Shown piece after piece: positions 62,678 through 64,000 of a stretch of DNA of 64,000 nt. How positions within the stretch are numbered: position 1 is the first letter of the stretch; each line of letters starts with the position of its first letter. The notes below the pieces were generated by a model. The model did not search any database, was not told the origin of the DNA, and was given only the letters and a program-made list of their open reading frames with translations. A program made the position numbers and the translations under genes. The stretch is taken from assembly GCF_901827185.1 (NCBI RefSeq), contig NZ_LR594671.1:1550001-1614000 (forward strand). The letters run 5' to 3'. This DNA is from Variovorax sp. PBL-E5. GTDB lineage: Bacteria; Pseudomonadota; Gammaproteobacteria; Burkholderiales; Burkholderiaceae_C.

Positions 62678-63883
62678 ATGGAAAGCTACTACCTCGACTG
62701 GGCCAATCTGCTGCTGCGCTGGGTCCACGTCATCACCGCTGTCGCCTGGATCGGCGCCTCCTTCTACTTCGTGATGCTGGACAACAGCCTCGAGAAGCCC
62801 GAGGACCAGGAGTCGCTGGACAAGGGCGTGGGCGGCGAGCAATGGGCCGTGCACGGCGGCGGCTTCTACAACCTGCAGAAGTACACGCTGTCGCCCAAGA
62901 AGCTGCCCGAGCACCTGCACTGGTCGTACTGGGAAAGCTATTCGACCTGGCTCACCGGGTTCGGCCTCTTCACCATGTCGTACCTGTGGAACGCCAGCAC
63001 CTACCTGATCGACAAGTCGAAGATGGACTGGCAGCCCGGCGCCGCGATCGGCGTGGCGCTCGCCTTCTTCGTCGTGTTCTGGATCGTCTACGACGCCATC
63101 TGCCAGATCTTCGGCCAGCGCAAGAACGGCGACACCATCGTCGGCGTGCTGGTCGCCGTCTTCATCGCTTTCGCGGCCTGGCTGGCCTGCCACTGGTTCG
63201 CGGGCCGCGCCGCCTTCCTGCTGGTGGGCGCGATGATGGCCACGACCATGAGCGGCAACGTGTTCTTCTGGATCATTCCCGGCCAGCGCAAGAACGTGGC
63301 CGCGCTGCGCGAGGGCCGGCCGGTGGATCCGATCCACGGCCAGCGCGGCAAGCAGCGCAGCGTGCACAACACCTACTTCACGCTGCCCGTGGTGTTCGCG
63401 ATGCTGAGCAACCACTACAGCTTCACCTACACCAACCAGTACAACTGGATCGTGCTGCTGCTGATCATGCTCGGCGGCGCGGCGATCCGGCAGTTCTTCG
63501 TGGTGCGGCACCGCTTCAAGCTCGGCAATGCGCGCAACCCGATTCCCTATGCGCTGTTCGGCATCGCCGTGCTCGGGCTCACCATCGTCTGGATGAAGCC
63601 CGAACCCGCCGCCGAGCCGGCGCCGGGCGCAGCGGTGCAGAAGGTGTCCTACGGCGACGTGCAGAAGATCTTCGAGGCGCGCTGCTACATGTGCCACGGC
63701 GCGCAGGTGCAGATGAAGAACGTGCGCCTCGATTCGCCCGATCAGGTCGCCGCGCATGCGCAGGCCGTGTACCAGCAGGCGGTCGTCACCAAGATCATGC
63801 CGATGAACAACGCGACCGGCATCACCGATGCGGAGCGCGCGATGATCGGCAAATGGTTCGAGGCGGGAGCGCCCACCAAGTAA
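62678..63883 (+). CDS. puuD: Membrane urate hydroxylase PuuD (urate oxidase with cytochrome c domain)
   Basis: A 401-residue protein with about eight membrane helices and a C-terminal periplasmic cytochrome c domain bearing a CYMCH haem site near residue 345. The N-terminal part (WANLLLRWVHVITAVAWIGA, HWSYWESYSTWLTGFGLF) is the PuuD urate-oxidising domain, which passes electrons to the respiratory chain instead of making H2O2. It starts urate breakdown, feeding HiuH. It has its own TGTATACA site upstream. Confidence 0.92.
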   Translation: MESYYLDWANLLLRWVHVITAVAWIGASFYFVMLDNSLEKPEDQESLDKGVGGEQWAVHGGGFYNLQKYTLSPKKLPEHLHWSYWESYSTWLTGFGLFTMSYLWNASTYLIDKSKMDWQPGAAIGVALAFFVVFWIVYDAICQIFGQRKNGDTIVGVLVAVFIAFAAWLACHWFAGRAAFLLVGAMMATTMSGNVFFWIIPGQRKNVAALREGRPVDPIHGQRGKQRSVHNTYFTLPVVFAMLSNHYSFTYTNQYNWIVLLLIMLGGAAIRQFFVVRHRFKLGNARNPIPYALFGIAVLGLTIVWMKPEPAAEPAPGAAVQKVSYGDVQKIFEARCYMCHGAQVQMKNVRLDSPDQVAAHAQAVYQQAVVTKIMPMNNATGITDAERAMIGKWFEAGAPTK

Positions 63884-63948
63884 TCGAAGCCCGCTCCCGC
63901 ATGACTTCTGGGAGGGGGAGCGAAGACAATCGGCAGTGGAGAAAGTCA

Positions 63949-64000
63949 ATGAGCGCATCACGCACCGCACCCAACCCCCGCACCGCCCCGCGCGAATTCC
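63949..64000 (+). CDS. 5' end of an unidentified gene, cut by the window edge
   Basis: An ATG at 63,949 opens a frame that stays open to the window end (MSASRTAPNPRTAPREF). A GGAGA motif at 63,938-63,942 lies about six bases before the ATG. Too little is visible to assign a family; position after puuD suggests another purine gene. Confidence 0.4.
   Translation, partial: MSASRTAPNPRTAPREF

Noticed and set aside
1..64000. CRISPR arrays, rRNA or tRNA genes, prophage structural genes
   Set aside because: No regularly spaced repeats, cloverleaf or rRNA sequence, and no phage structural or lysis proteins were seen.

Overview
The window is high-GC DNA (roughly two thirds G+C by eye) from a betaproteobacterium. 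Gene content and family resemblance suggest Burkholderiales, family Comamonadaceae, probably Variovorax or a close relative; this is inference, as no rRNA or tRNA gene is present to confirm it.

Layout. (1) 1-17,820: a catabolic island. It holds an acyl-CoA carboxylase pair (biotin subunit cut by the left edge, carboxyltransferase), a complete branched-chain-amino-acid-type ABC transporter (substrate-binding protein, LivH, LivM, LivG, LivF), two AMP-forming acyl-CoA ligases, a flavin reductase, two acyl-CoA-dehydrogenase-fold flavoproteins (one clearly of the DszC/SfnB monooxygenase type), an AtuA-family protein and an SDR. An AraC regulator (18,060-18,884) is divergent. Together they look like uptake, CoA activation, oxygenation or oxidation, and carboxylation of a branched or terpenoid-like acid. 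(2) 18,885-20,950: a gene graveyard (FAD oxidoreductase, LysR, IS66-like and DUF1016-like fragments). (3) 20,829-24,819: a small stress-type operon (tandem universal stress protein, Rnk/GreA-C-like protein, stand-alone EF-G C-terminal-like protein, GNAT-like protein) and a separate rnk gene. (4) 25,046-27,800: a Pro/Tyr-rich exported protein followed by stitched fragments of a Tn3 transposase, an AAA ATPase, HipA and a KAP NTPase. (5) 27,790-38,269: ordinary chromosomal genes: chloride channel with MarR regulator, hemerythrin and CBS-BON proteins, LysR, a PBP2/FtsI-type transpeptidase, AI-2E family permease, DctA with GntR regulator, sirtuin. (6) 38,297-44,773: two very large paralogous proteins with a CesT-type chaperone gene between them, a candidate type III secretion effector locus. 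(7) 45,350-64,000: an aldo/keto reductase, then a purine/ureide catabolism region: three nucleobase/hydantoin transporters, a hydantoin-type racemase, two GntR regulators, urate hydroxylase PuuD, 5-hydroxyisourate hydrolase, a UraD-allantoate amidohydrolase fusion, allantoinase PuuE, an M20 hydrolase and XdhC. A SulP transporter/DUF2252 operon sits inside it.

How genes work together. In the purine region PuuD oxidises urate, HiuH and the UraD domain give S-allantoin, PuuE opens the ring, and the amidohydrolase domain breaks down allantoate, while the permeases import substrates. TGTATACA palindromes lie upstream of four of these transcription units and suggest one GntR-controlled regulon. The effector locus carries a shared upstream element (GGAAC, 14-15 nt, CGTTACGAA) before both the chaperone-effector unit and the second effector, suggesting co-regulation. 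The secretion apparatus itself is not in the window.
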